DNA of 12,445 nt from Pyrodictium sp. (GCA_015662475.1 DQUB01000016.1:1-12445), one strand, 5' to 3'; shown: positions 1-6,514, counted from the first letter of the stretch. Numbers and translations are program-made. The notes: generated by a model from the sequence alone, not told the origin.

Positions 1-320
1 GATTCAGCAGCCCACGAACTTCCAGTGACAAGTGTTGCTATTGATAGTATTAAGCCTACACCAACACTTCTATGTGCGTATTCAGCATATTTTGGCTCCT
101 CCTTGACAAGGTAGAGTATGGCTGCAATTAGCGCGGCTGTAAACGCAGCATAAGATGCAATTGCTACTGGAACATGTGTAAAGATATTCTTATACGCTAG
201 GGGGCTTCCAAGAGCAACGCATAGCGGATATGGTGCGTAGAAGATAGCGTATACCATCAATATGGTAGCAGCTATCGATGATAAGCCAACAACAATGCTA
301 AGTAGTTTCTCCAACTTCAA
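1..320 (-). CDS. CcmC-like cytochrome c biogenesis / heme-handling membrane protein, N-terminal part
   Basis: The reading frame runs off the left edge, so only about 106 N-terminal residues are present. A stop (TAG at 341-339) lies in frame upstream, and TTG at 320 is the first usable start; another TTG at 314 is possible. A hydrophobic segment at about residues 8-30 is followed by NIFTHVPVAIASYAAF (about 45-60, His49) and LVTGSSWA (about 97-104). These match the LHVPAA and LVTGSAWG signatures of CcmC, the inner-membrane heme-binding component of system I cytochrome c maturation. CcmF/NrfE-type proteins share parts of this fold, so subfamily is less certain than family. A role in heme delivery for c-type cytochromes follows from the family. 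The gene is divergent from the dehydrogenase gene at 439. The WD heme-binding motif expected next would lie outside the window. Confidence 0.8.
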   Translation of the reverse strand, partial: MKLEKLLSIVVGLSSIAATILMVYAIFYAPYPLCVALGSPLAYKNIFTHVPVAIASYAAFTAALIAAILYLVKEEPKYAEYAHRSVGVGLILSIATLVTGSSWAAE

Positions 321-410
321 CCCACTAGCACCAAGAGCCTACTATTGTTTTGGAGACCTAAAGTACTCCCCGCAAAGCATGTTCGAGGTAGTAGGTGTGG
401 CTGAGCAAAC

Positions 411-420
411 AATTATAAAA
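411..420 (+). promoter_or_regulatory. Archaeal TATA box for the dehydrogenase gene
   Basis: AATTATAAAA has its centre about 24 nt before the GTG at 439. Archaeal transcription starts about 25 nt after the box centre, so the mRNA is predicted to start at or next to the start codon (leaderless). Confidence 0.65.
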
Positions 421-438
421 CTGGCTAGAACGAGTTAA

Positions 439-1494
439 GTGCGGGATCAATGGTTGACTAGGCCAAAGATACTTGTCATAAAAGGTGATGGTATAGGACC
501 TGAAGTTATAGGTGCATCATTGCAAGTTTTAGAAGAACTTGGTTTTGATGCTGAATGGATATTTCGTGAAGCAGGCTACGAATACTATGTTAGAACAGGT
601 AAGCCTTACCAAGACGATCTACTGGATGTTGCTGCAGAGGTTGACGCAATATACAAGGGGCCTATAGAAACGCCGAAAGCCGGAGGCTATAAGAGTGTAA
701 CAGTTACTCTTAGACGTGAACTCGACCTCTACGCCAACATAAGACCTTTCAAATCGTATCCTCGTGTAGCACTAAACCCAAACGTAGACATTGTCATAGT
801 TAGAGAGAATACAGAGGGTCTTTACATACAAGCAGAGGTCATGCTGGGTAAGGGTCAAGCTGTTGCACTCCGTCTTGCCACTAGAAAGGCTGCTGAGAGG
901 ATAGCTAGGAAGGCTTTTGAACTAGCACTGGAGCTTGGCAAGAAGAAGGTTACTCTAGTTCACAAGGCAAACATTTTGAAGGTGACAGACGGTATATACC
1001 TCGAAGAATTTTACAAGGTTGCACAAATGTATAAAGGTGTTATAGAAGCCGATGATGTTATAGTTGATGCTGCTGGCTACTATCTTGTGAGAAACCCAAG
1101 CAGGTTCCAGGTAATAGTAACTGCAAACTTGTATGGCGACATATTGAGTGATGTAGCAGCAGGTGTTGCAGGTACTATGGGGCTCTTTGGCTCGGCTAAT
1201 GTGGGCGATGAAAAAGCCATGTTTGAACCAGTTCATGGTACTGCACAGGATATTGCGGGTAAGGGTATTGCTAATCCAACAGCAGCACTATCTGCTGCCA
1301 TAATGATGCTACGTTGGCTAAGTGCGAGAGGGTATGGGCGAAAACTTGCAAGAATGGCTGATGTATTGGAGAAGGCTATCTACGACGTCATTAGGGAGGG
1401 TAAAGTGTTAACCCCGGATCTAGGAGGCAATGCTAAGACTATAGAGTTTGCCGAACATGTTGCAAAGAAAGCGTTAGAGTATATGGGCGACTAG
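439..1494 (+). CDS. NAD-dependent isocitrate / isopropylmalate / homoisocitrate dehydrogenase family enzyme, most likely isocitrate dehydrogenase
   Basis: A 351-residue cytoplasmic beta-decarboxylating dehydrogenase of normal family length. Visible landmarks: GDGIGPE (16-22); substrate loop with Ser86 and Arg92/Arg93 followed by LDLYANIRP; RENTEGLY with catalytic Tyr129; HKAN with Lys166; metal-binding aspartates at about 200, 224 and 228; and HGTAQDIAGKGIANP near the C-terminus. Asp261-Ile262 replaces the Lys-Tyr pair of NADP enzymes such as E. coli Icd, which indicates NAD use. Ser86 in the substrate loop and the NLYGDILSD motif resemble eukaryotic-type NAD isocitrate dehydrogenases more than LeuB, but LeuB or homoisocitrate dehydrogenase cannot be excluded and no neighbouring pathway gene decides it. 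GTG 439 directly follows an in-frame TAA; TTG 454 is an alternative start. The TATA box position favours a leaderless start at 439. Confidence 0.88.
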   Translation: MRDQWLTRPKILVIKGDGIGPEVIGASLQVLEELGFDAEWIFREAGYEYYVRTGKPYQDDLLDVAAEVDAIYKGPIETPKAGGYKSVTVTLRRELDLYANIRPFKSYPRVALNPNVDIVIVRENTEGLYIQAEVMLGKGQAVALRLATRKAAERIARKAFELALELGKKKVTLVHKANILKVTDGIYLEEFYKVAQMYKGVIEADDVIVDAAGYYLVRNPSRFQVIVTANLYGDILSDVAAGVAGTMGLFGSANVGDEKAMFEPVHGTAQDIAGKGIANPTAALSAAIMMLRWLSARGYGRKLARMADVLEKAIYDVIREGKVLTPDLGGNAKTIEFAEHVAKKALEYMGD

Positions 1495-1495
1495 C

Positions 1496-1503
1496 CTATA
1501 TAG
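1496..1503 (+). promoter_or_regulatory. TATA box for the CDF-eL38 pair
   Basis: CTATATAG lies just after the dehydrogenase stop, centred about 27 nt before GTG 1527, consistent with a leaderless or near-leaderless transcript. Confidence 0.6.
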
Positions 1504-1526
1504 GGGTTAAGAAGCCAAAATGCGTT

Positions 1527-2456
1527 GTGGTGATGAACGCGCCGGAAGCGAACCCCGGCCCAAGCCCGCAAAGGGCTTTGACGAAAGCCGGGTTGGCTGA
1601 AGAACTACTTCTCTACATAGCGTTACTCCTCACCATTGTAGGTGCAAGTTTCAAGTTTATGGCATGGCTTAAAGGTTCTATAGCAGCACTTGTTGATGCA
1701 GCAACTTGTTTTGCAAGCATAGTTGCTGGTCTAGTGTCTATATGGGCTTACACCAAGTCTAGAGAGCCTCCCGACATAGACCACTCGTATGGGCATGAAA
1801 GATACCTGCTCTATGGTAGTGTTGTCATAGCCATGGTCTACTCTATGGTATTGGGTATAACTCTTGACAGGCTAGTGCAGAAGCTAGCAAACCTAGACTA
1901 TTCTATCGAGTCATCGGCTCCACTTTACACACTCATAGGCACAATATCATATGCAATAGCTATACCTCTTGCAAAGAAAGCTGGCTTTGTGGGTAGAACA
2001 TACGCGGTATTCGTATCATCAGAGATACTTGAAGGTATAATAACGATGGGGGCTACAACAGGTGGTGCTTTCCTAAACAACTTGATAGACTATATCGGTG
2101 GATGGGTGCTAGCAGGATATCTCGCATTTGAAATAGTCCATGAGCTGTATAGGTACAAGCATGTTCTCACTGACTGGGCTGAACCACACATAGTGTCTTC
2201 GATAAAGAGGATGTTTAGCGAGAAGGGTGTAGAGGTTAAAAACATAAGGCTTAGAATGATCATGCCAAACAAATACCATGGAGATGCGATAGTTGTTGTG
2301 CCGGAAAACTATAGCATAGATGAGGCACATGCAATAGTAGATGAGATAGTGAAAGAGGTTAAAGATAGACTTGGTGTAGACCTAATAGTACACTATGAGC
2401 CAAAAACGAGCAAAAAACCAGGTTTTAAAAACCTAGATAAGCAAGACACCCACTAG
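1527..2456 (+). CDS. Divergent cation diffusion facilitator (CDF) family metal transporter
   Basis: A 309-residue membrane protein with CDF architecture: about six transmembrane segments (about 27-50, 52-75, 95-113, 132-150, 160-180, 190-208) and a cytoplasmic C-terminal domain (about 215-292) ending in AHAIVDEI and VHYEP, as in the metal-bound dimerisation domain of YiiP. The loop motif PDIDHSYGHER keeps Asp83, His86 and His90, equivalent to YiiP site B. The intramembrane transport site is altered: by my alignment the YiiP Asp-Asp-His-Asp set becomes Asp57, Cys61, Glu169 and Thr173. The metal is therefore uncertain (CDFs usually export Zn, Mn, Fe or Co by proton exchange). GTG 1527, GTG 1530 and ATG 1533 are all possible starts; I keep the first because of the TATA spacing. 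eL38 follows after 18 nt, suggesting co-transcription. Confidence 0.88.
   Translation: MVMNAPEANPGPSPQRALTKAGLAEELLLYIALLLTIVGASFKFMAWLKGSIAALVDAATCFASIVAGLVSIWAYTKSREPPDIDHSYGHERYLLYGSVVIAMVYSMVLGITLDRLVQKLANLDYSIESSAPLYTLIGTISYAIAIPLAKKAGFVGRTYAVFVSSEILEGIITMGATTGGAFLNNLIDYIGGWVLAGYLAFEIVHELYRYKHVLTDWAEPHIVSSIKRMFSEKGVEVKNIRLRMIMPNKYHGDAIVVVPENYSIDEAHAIVDEIVKEVKDRLGVDLIVHYEPKTSKKPGFKNLDKQDTH
1554..1592 (+). other. GC-rich two-tier hairpin at the 5' end of the CDF gene
   Basis: CCCGGC (1554-1559) pairs with GCCGGG (1587-1592). Inside it AAGCCC (1562-1567) pairs with GGGCTT (1573-1578) around the loop GCAAA. The 3' side has an 8-nt unpaired stretch between the two helices. The segment is much richer in GC than the rest of the gene and encodes a Pro/Ala-rich N-terminus absent from the CDF core. 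It may be an mRNA structure or an RNA overlapping the gene start. Confidence 0.45.
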
Positions 2457-2474
2457 CCTTGGGGGAGAATAGTT

Positions 2475-2747
2475 ATGCCCAAGGAGGTCAAGGACCCTGA
2501 AGAGTTTAGGAAAATAGCTCAAAGAGCTAGAGAGTGTAGGGTTAAACTTGGCGTTAGACGTATCAAGACTGAAGAGGGTACAAAGAGAATACAAGTGTTA
2601 AAGGTTAAAGCACGTACACCAAGCTACCTGTACACAATAGTATTCGAAGACATAGATAAGGGCATAGAATTTGTAAAATCGCTTAAGGATGTCTGCAAAA
2701 ACATAGTCATTCTAGACGCAGAATTAGAACCAAAGATAAAGGGGTAG
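2475..2747 (+). CDS. rpl38e: Large-subunit ribosomal protein eL38
   Basis: A 90-residue basic protein. The start MPKEVKDPEEFRKIAQRA and the central PSYLYTIVFED match the MPRxIxDxxxFLxxAR and SRYLYTLVxxD signatures of eukaryotic L38. In archaea eL38 is known mainly from crenarchaeal lineages, which supports the taxonomic call. It is about 20 residues longer than the eukaryotic protein, owing to an insert near residues 30-38 and a C-terminal tail. ATG 2475 is preceded by GGGGGAG (2461-2466 and on) at a suitable distance. Located 18 nt after the CDF gene, it is probably transcribed with it. Confidence 0.87.
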   Translation: MPKEVKDPEEFRKIAQRARECRVKLGVRRIKTEEGTKRIQVLKVKARTPSYLYTIVFEDIDKGIEFVKSLKDVCKNIVILDAELEPKIKG

Positions 2748-2801
2748 ACTTAAAGACTAAACATCGACAAAACCCCACGATCATTGTTTCTAAACATTTA
2801 A

Positions 2802-2817
2802 CCTCTCTTTTCTCCTC
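2802..2817 (+). terminator. Pyrimidine-rich tract downstream of eL38, possible terminator
   Basis: CTCTCTTTTCTCCTCA lies about 55 nt after the eL38 stop and before the oppositely oriented tRNA. Crenarchaeal termination often uses such T/C-rich tracts without a hairpin. No stem was seen. Confidence 0.3.
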
Positions 2818-2881
2818 ACACGCATTTTCAAGTTCATAATGTAGTTAGCGTAGTGTATAGCGTAGAAGGTGTGTTGTGTGG

Positions 2882-2993
2882 TGGGGCCGCCGGGATTTGA
2901 ACCCGGGATCACGGGGTGTTTCGCCGTCGGGGTGGCGGCTTTGCACCCGATCGGTCCCGAACCCCGCATCCTACCAGGCTAGACGACGGCCCC
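2882..2993 (-). tRNA. tRNA-Pro(CGG), intron-containing
   Basis: Reading the minus strand, acceptor GGGGCCG (2993-2987) pairs with CGGCCCC, discriminator A at 2882. The D-arm is GTCT/GGAT with the AGCCTGGTA loop. The anticodon stem CGGGG/CCCCG closes a loop TT-CGG-G...A, which gives anticodon CGG with G37. The variable region is TGATC and the T-arm CCGGG-TTCAAAT-CCCGG. CCA is not encoded. The mature RNA is 74 nt after removal of a 38-nt intron at the canonical 37/38 site. Confidence 0.93.
2918..2955 (-). other. 38-nt tRNA-Pro intron with canonical bulge-helix-bulge
   Basis: TTCG (positions 32-35) pairs with intron CGAA to form the 4-bp central helix. It is flanked by 3-nt bulges GGA and ACA, with the anticodon stem on one side and CCG/CGG plus an internal GGGTG/CACCC hairpin on the other. 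Cutting after the second base of each bulge removes exactly 38 nt and restores A38. Confidence 0.85.
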
Positions 2994-3058
2994 AAGCACC
3001 ATTCTACGTGTTAGCCTATGTTGGGGGTTATGTGGCCTTCGTTTGTGCTGCAGATACC

Positions 3059-3069
3059 ACTTTTATTTT
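3059..3069 (+). promoter_or_regulatory. TATA-like box for the fucose-isomerase-like gene
   Basis: The T-rich stretch ACTTTTATTTT is centred near 3064. It predicts a start near 3090, giving a short leader of about 13 nt that carries GGAG before ATG 3103. Confidence 0.5.
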
Positions 3070-3102
3070 TGCTTGGTGTTGCGTAGTTGTGGTGTAGGAG
3101 AA

Positions 3103-4368
3103 ATGGTGCAGCGTTTGATTAAAGATGTCAATATTGTTGCTATACCTTTGGCTAGTAAGGTTCATGGTGAAGAGTATTATAGGAATGTTCTTGGTGTGTT
3201 TGAACGAGTTCTTAAGGCGTTGGGTGTAAAGTTTGTTGATGTTGTTGATTCTGAAGAGGTTGTTGATGGTATAGCCAAGCGTGATGTTGATGCAGTTCTC
3301 CTAATATTCTTGACTGGTGGCACTAGTAGGCTTGGAAGGCTTGTTGCGAGAAAGTTTAGAGATAAGCCTTTGGTGCTCATAGGTCATACCTACCATAACA
3401 GTGTAGCTTCAATGGCATCAGTCTATTCTAGGTTGGCTAGCGAGGGTGGGTACAATCTAATACCGTTTGTGTATCGTGGCGGTGATAGCATAATTGATCT
3501 TACTCGCATCTATAAGGCTGTTAGAGCTGCAGTTGCTTTACGCAAAATGCGTGTTGTACAACTTGATGCCGACAAGCTAGACGACGAGGGTATCCTATTT
3601 AGCGAGAAAATTGGTGCTAGTGTTGTTCTTGTATCTAGGAATGAGCTTAGAAAAAGAATTGAGGAGGTTAAGACTAGGGCTAGTCGTGAGTTGAAGAGGC
3701 TTGTAGAAAGGTATGATCTTGGAGGTATAGATAGGGATAAGCTAGTAGAACCATTTGCATTGTATGTTGTTGCCGAGAAAATAGTTGAAGAGTTTAACGC
3801 ACATGCTGTAACGATCAACTGCTTCCCATTCATATTAGAGTTCAAGTTTACGCCATGTATAGCTCTAAGCATGCTCTTAGACGAAGGAGTTCCAGCTGCA
3901 TGTGAGGCTGACTATAGAGCGCTAACACTACTTGCACTAGCACAATTGTTGACAGGTAAACCTGGTTGGATTGGCAACTTCACAGACTACGATCCTGTTA
4001 CACACCAAGTAACATTCTCCCACTGTACTGTGGCAACATCTATTACCGAGCATTCAACTCTAGTTTCACACTTTGAAACTGGAACACCATATGCAGTCGA
4101 GGGAAGACTTAGAAAGCAAGTCTACACTATAGCTGCAATATCCCCAGACTATAGCACCATGGCAGTGGCAAAGGCTGAGTTGTTGGAGAGTGGCATGTTG
4201 ACTGGAGGTAGATGTCGTACACAAGCAATATTGAAGGTTGAAGAAGTCGATCCAAGGCCGTTGACGGAAAAGCTTGTATCAAACCACCACGTTCTGATGG
4301 TCGGAGATGTCCGCTATGAACTATCTATTGTTGCAAAAGTATTTGGCATGAAATTTGTAGAGTACTAG
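3103..4368 (+). CDS. L-fucose/L-arabinose isomerase-like protein of unknown substrate
   Basis: A 421-residue cytoplasmic protein with fucose-isomerase-like folds. The N-terminal Rossmann-like half contains FLTGGTSRL and LIGHTYHNSVAS (His95, His98). The C-terminal half has GVPAACEADYRALTLLALAQLLTGKPGW (about 262-289, Glu268 and Asp270), TFSHCTVATS (His307) and SHFETG (His323, Glu325). This pattern resembles the CEGD...TGKP...HC...HFE signature of the FucI/AraA-like family (COG2407), where acidic and His residues bind the divalent metal. No sugar-pathway gene is nearby, so the substrate is unknown and a pentose or hexose isomerase role is only an inference. ATG 3103 is chosen because GGAG lies just upstream and the family starts there; an in-frame extension to 3043 would cross the predicted promoter. 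Confidence 0.78.
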   Translation: MVQRLIKDVNIVAIPLASKVHGEEYYRNVLGVFERVLKALGVKFVDVVDSEEVVDGIAKRDVDAVLLIFLTGGTSRLGRLVARKFRDKPLVLIGHTYHNSVASMASVYSRLASEGGYNLIPFVYRGGDSIIDLTRIYKAVRAAVALRKMRVVQLDADKLDDEGILFSEKIGASVVLVSRNELRKRIEEVKTRASRELKRLVERYDLGGIDRDKLVEPFALYVVAEKIVEEFNAHAVTINCFPFILEFKFTPCIALSMLLDEGVPAACEADYRALTLLALAQLLTGKPGWIGNFTDYDPVTHQVTFSHCTVATSITEHSTLVSHFETGTPYAVEGRLRKQVYTIAAISPDYSTMAVAKAELLESGMLTGGRCRTQAILKVEEVDPRPLTEKLVSNHHVLMVGDVRYELSIVAKVFGMKFVEY

Positions 4369-4391
4369 ACTGGGCTAGACTACAACCTTTT

Positions 4392-4505
4392 ATGGCGATG
4401 AAGAAGTTTGCTAGGGCCGAATATGGCGATGTGGAGTATGGCGGAGTCAGAGCCCCCAACATTTTTGCTAGGCAAAACGCTATTCGGAGAATATGGAGTT
4501 TGTAG
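4392..4505 (+). CDS. Possible small protein of 37 residues, unrecognised
   Basis: The frame from ATG 4392 to TAG 4503 fills most of the 160-bp gap before rio2. It encodes MAMKKFARAEYGDVEYGG followed by a basic C-terminus rich in Arg and ending in RIWSL. Codon choice (AGA/AGG for Arg) is like the neighbours. There is no clear Shine-Dalgarno sequence. The heptamer TATGGCG occurs three times (near 4391, 4423 and 4437), so the DNA could instead be an RNA or a repeat. No family was recognised. Confidence 0.3.
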   Translation: MAMKKFARAEYGDVEYGGVRAPNIFARQNAIRRIWSL

Positions 4506-4528
4506 TAGTCTAGGTTAGGGGTGTAGCT

Positions 4529-5434
4529 GTGGCTATAATAGCGTTGACATATAAAAAGCTAGTTGATAGAGATTTCAAAATATTGCGTGTAATAGAACGT
4601 GAAATGCCTAGGTACGAGTACGTGCCGATAGAGGTTATAGAGAGGCTATCGAAGCTCCCGTCAACTCATGTTCAAGCTTCACTCTATAAGTTGAATAGGC
4701 TCAAACTGGTCAAAAGACGTGGTGGAGACTACATCGGCTATAGATTGACCTATCTTGGCCTTGACATGCTCGCTCTAAATGTTCTAGTCGAGAAAGGGTT
4801 TCTGAAGACATTATCGTCGACAACTCTTGGTGTGGGTAAGGAGAGTGATGTGTATACAGGTGAAACGCCAACTGGAGAACTTGTAATTGTGAAGTTTCAT
4901 CGTGTGGGGCGTACAAGCTTTCAACGTGTTGTTCTAGCTCGAGCTTATGCTGCTGACAAGCCTAAGATCTCATGGCTATATTTTGCAAAGCTTGCTGGTG
5001 AACGCGAGTATAGAGCTTTGGAAGAACTCTATAAGGTTGGAGCACTTGTGCCTAAGCCGATAGCGTACAATAGGCATGTTGTTGTTGTTAAGTATGTTGA
5101 GGGCATTGAACTTTACCGCTACAAAAACCCGATAGACCCTGAAGCAATGCTGGACAAGATACTGGATACCATAAGGAAAGCATATGTTGATGTAGGCATA
5201 GTGCATGGCGACTTGAGCGAGTATAACGTGTTGGTTAGCATTGAGGGTGGTGAAGAGAAACCCTACATCATAGACTGGCCACAGTATGTCGAGAAGGACT
5301 ATCCAGCAGCAGAACAGCTCCTAAGACGCGATGTGGAGTACATATTGAGGTTTTTCGCCAAATACTATGGTGTTAAACTAGATGTTGAAAAAGTATTAAA
5401 ATTTGTTAAAGGTGAACTAGAGAGCTACAAGTAG
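4529..5434 (+). CDS. rio2: Rio2 atypical serine kinase/ATPase
   Basis: A 301-residue protein with the full Rio2 layout: N-terminal winged-helix domain (about 1-85), then a RIO kinase domain. The nucleotide loop is GVGKESDVY (101-109), the ATP-contacting Lys122 lies in VIVKFHRVGRTSF, the catalytic loop is HGDLSEYNVLV (Asp228, Asn233), and the metal-binding Asp249 is in IIDWPQ. SWLYFAKLAGEREYRALEELY is the Rio2-typical helix. Rio2 binds pre-40S/pre-30S particles and its ATPase activity drives small-subunit maturation. GTG 4529 is preceded by GGGGTG (4518-4523) at a good distance. The length is close to that of A. fulgidus Rio2. Confidence 0.96.
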   Translation: MAIIALTYKKLVDRDFKILRVIEREMPRYEYVPIEVIERLSKLPSTHVQASLYKLNRLKLVKRRGGDYIGYRLTYLGLDMLALNVLVEKGFLKTLSSTTLGVGKESDVYTGETPTGELVIVKFHRVGRTSFQRVVLARAYAADKPKISWLYFAKLAGEREYRALEELYKVGALVPKPIAYNRHVVVVKYVEGIELYRYKNPIDPEAMLDKILDTIRKAYVDVGIVHGDLSEYNVLVSIEGGEEKPYIIDWPQYVEKDYPAAEQLLRRDVEYILRFFAKYYGVKLDVEKVLKFVKGELESYK

Positions 5435-5471
5435 TAATCGAGTACTACCCATGGTTGCTGCGCTATAAACA

Positions 5472-5488
5472 GTTCGTTTTGCACGAAC
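5472..5488. promoter_or_regulatory. Perfect 6-5-6 palindrome upstream of the TATA box
   Basis: GTTCGT (5472-5477) and ACGAAC (5483-5488) are exact inverted repeats separated by 5 bp. They end 2-3 bp before the TATA-like TTATTAA of the winged-helix gene. This is a candidate operator. Confidence 0.45.
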
Positions 5489-5490
5489 CC

Positions 5491-5497
5491 TTATTAA
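5491..5497 (+). promoter_or_regulatory. TATA box for the winged-helix regulator gene
   Basis: TTATTAA is centred near 5494 and predicts a start near 5519. The leader would then contain GGGGTG (5522-5527) before ATG 5539. Confidence 0.5.
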
Positions 5498-5513
5498 GTG
5501 GTTGTTTACCACT
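5497..5513. promoter_or_regulatory. Perfect 6-5-6 palindrome over the transcription start side
   Basis: AGTGGT (5497-5502) and ACCACT (5508-5513) are exact inverted repeats with a 5-bp spacer, between the TATA box and the predicted start. This is the usual place for an archaeal repressor site. Its geometry equals that of the palindrome at 5472-5488, and the centres are 25 bp apart. Confidence 0.5.
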
Positions 5514-5538
5514 AACAAATGTGGGGTGTACAAGAAAG

Positions 5539-5889
5539 ATGTCTGGCGAAATAGTTCAAGAACAGTTTAAGCCAGGCATATATGAGAGAGATGGCGTGCT
5601 AGTGGTTGTTGGCGAGGAGTACATATACAGAGTTGCTAACGCGTTAGCAAGCCCTACTCGAGTGCGAATACTACATGAGCTTGTCGAGAGAGAGGCTGAC
5701 ATAGGCGAAGTTGCTGAGATGATTGGACAGAGTAAAGCTAACGCTTCTACTCAGGTGAAGAGGTTGGAAGAGTTAGGGCTTGTGAGAACAGAGTATCGGC
5801 CTGGTACTAGGGGTGTGAGAAAGGTAGTAAAGACAGCTGTGAGAGAAATAAGGTTGATTATCGCGCCAAAGAAGTCTTTAAACGACTAG
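5539..5889 (+). CDS. ArsR-like winged helix-turn-helix transcriptional regulator
   Basis: A 116-residue DNA-binding protein from ATG 5539. ALASPTRVRILHELVEREADIGEVAEMIGQSKANASTQVKRLEELGLV (about 35-82) is a clear ArsR-type winged helix: the SPTRVRIL helix, the recognition helix SKANASTQVKRLEELG, then a wing with basic residues. No metal-binding cysteine pair is visible, so the ligand is unknown. I prefer ATG 5539 to an upstream in-frame TTG at 5455, because that extension would translate through the TATA box and two palindromes, and GGGGTG stands before 5539. Autoregulation through the palindromes is an inference. Its stop codon overlaps the stop of the convergent macrodomain gene in the tetramer CTAG. 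Confidence 0.87.
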   Translation: MSGEIVQEQFKPGIYERDGVLVVVGEEYIYRVANALASPTRVRILHELVEREADIGEVAEMIGQSKANASTQVKRLEELGLVRTEYRPGTRGVRKVVKTAVREIRLIIAPKKSLND

Positions 5890-6473
5890 CTTTTCTCAAC
5901 TCTACACTCTCCATGTTTTCTCGCAAACTCCTCTACAGCCTTAACAAATTGTTTTGCGTCAATGTCTGTGTAGGCTACAAGGAGCAGCTTTTTCGGCAAA
6001 TCATTCTTGCTCCAATGTTCGGCAACTGCTTCTAAGATTTTCTCAACAGAGTCTTTAACCGGTACACGTCCAACACCAGCGCCTAATGCTGGCATAGCGA
6101 TAGTCTCAAAACCATGTTGAGCAGCAGCTTGCAGTGCTGCTTTAGCAGCACGAAAGACCTTTTCTGGTGTTGTCGGCATAGCTGGTCTCTCCATCGTTGG
6201 TGCATGTATTATAGCTTTAATGTGGGGTTGGAGTTTTCCTGCTCCTGTCACAATAGCTTTGCCAACTGGAACTGGAGCTTTCTTCCTAGCTTCTTGCTCA
6301 ACTTCATCGCCAGCAGCCCTCTTTATAGCACCAGCAACACCTCCGCCCATCACCATCAAGCTATTTGCAGGATTAACTATAGCGTCAGCTTTAATACGCG
6401 TAATATCGCCCACAAAAACCTCGATAACTCCTCTACATTGAAGCCTGGCTATAGGACCACGTGGCTCAGACAA
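5886..6473 (-). CDS. Macrodomain protein (ADP-ribose-binding, probable deacetylase/hydrolase)
   Basis: A 195-residue single macrodomain. VGDITRIKADAIVNPAN (about 21-37) holds the adenine-contacting Asp and the conserved Asn residues. GGGVAGAIKRAAG (43-55) is the glycine-rich distal-ribose/diphosphate loop. PALGAGVGRVP (128-138) is the second phosphate loop. Family members bind ADP-ribose and remove acetyl or ADP-ribosyl groups; which of these applies here is not shown by the sequence. TTG 6473 is the first start after an in-frame TAG. It is preceded on the minus strand by GGGGGGTAGGG (about 6490-6480), a plausible ribosome-binding region. A TATA-like CTTATTTC lies further upstream near 6520. 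Confidence 0.92.
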   Translation of the reverse strand: MSEPRGPIARLQCRGVIEVFVGDITRIKADAIVNPANSLMVMGGGVAGAIKRAAGDEVEQEARKKAPVPVGKAIVTGAGKLQPHIKAIIHAPTMERPAMPTTPEKVFRAAKAALQAAAQHGFETIAMPALGAGVGRVPVKDSVEKILEAVAEHWSKNDLPKKLLLVAYTDIDAKQFVKAVEEFARKHGECRVEKS

Positions 6474-6477
6474 GGTC

Positions 6478-6512
6478 TACCCTACCCCCCTGAAGCTAGG
6501 CTATGTAGGGTA
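6478..6512. repeat. 8-bp inverted repeat around the predicted macrodomain start site
   Basis: TACCCTAC (6478-6485) and GTAGGGTA (6505-6512) are exact inverted repeats separated by 19 bp. The predicted minus-strand transcription start (about 6494) falls between them, so the dyad may be an operator rather than an RNA hairpin. Confidence 0.4.
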
Positions 6513-6514
6513 AC

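Noticed and set aside
1530..1600. C/D sRNA with C GTGATGA (1530), C' TTGACGA (1578) and D CTGA (1597)
   Set aside because: The C'-D distance is 12 nt, but no convincing D' and no terminal stem; the nested GC hairpin is the stronger structure.
2790..2818. GTGAGGA on the minus strand as box C of another sRNA
   Set aside because: No CTGA or CCGA at the required distances and no closing stem.
4392..4450. C/D sRNA using GCGATGA and CCGA
   Set aside because: No final D box and no terminal stem; box pairs do not co-vary as in the other four.
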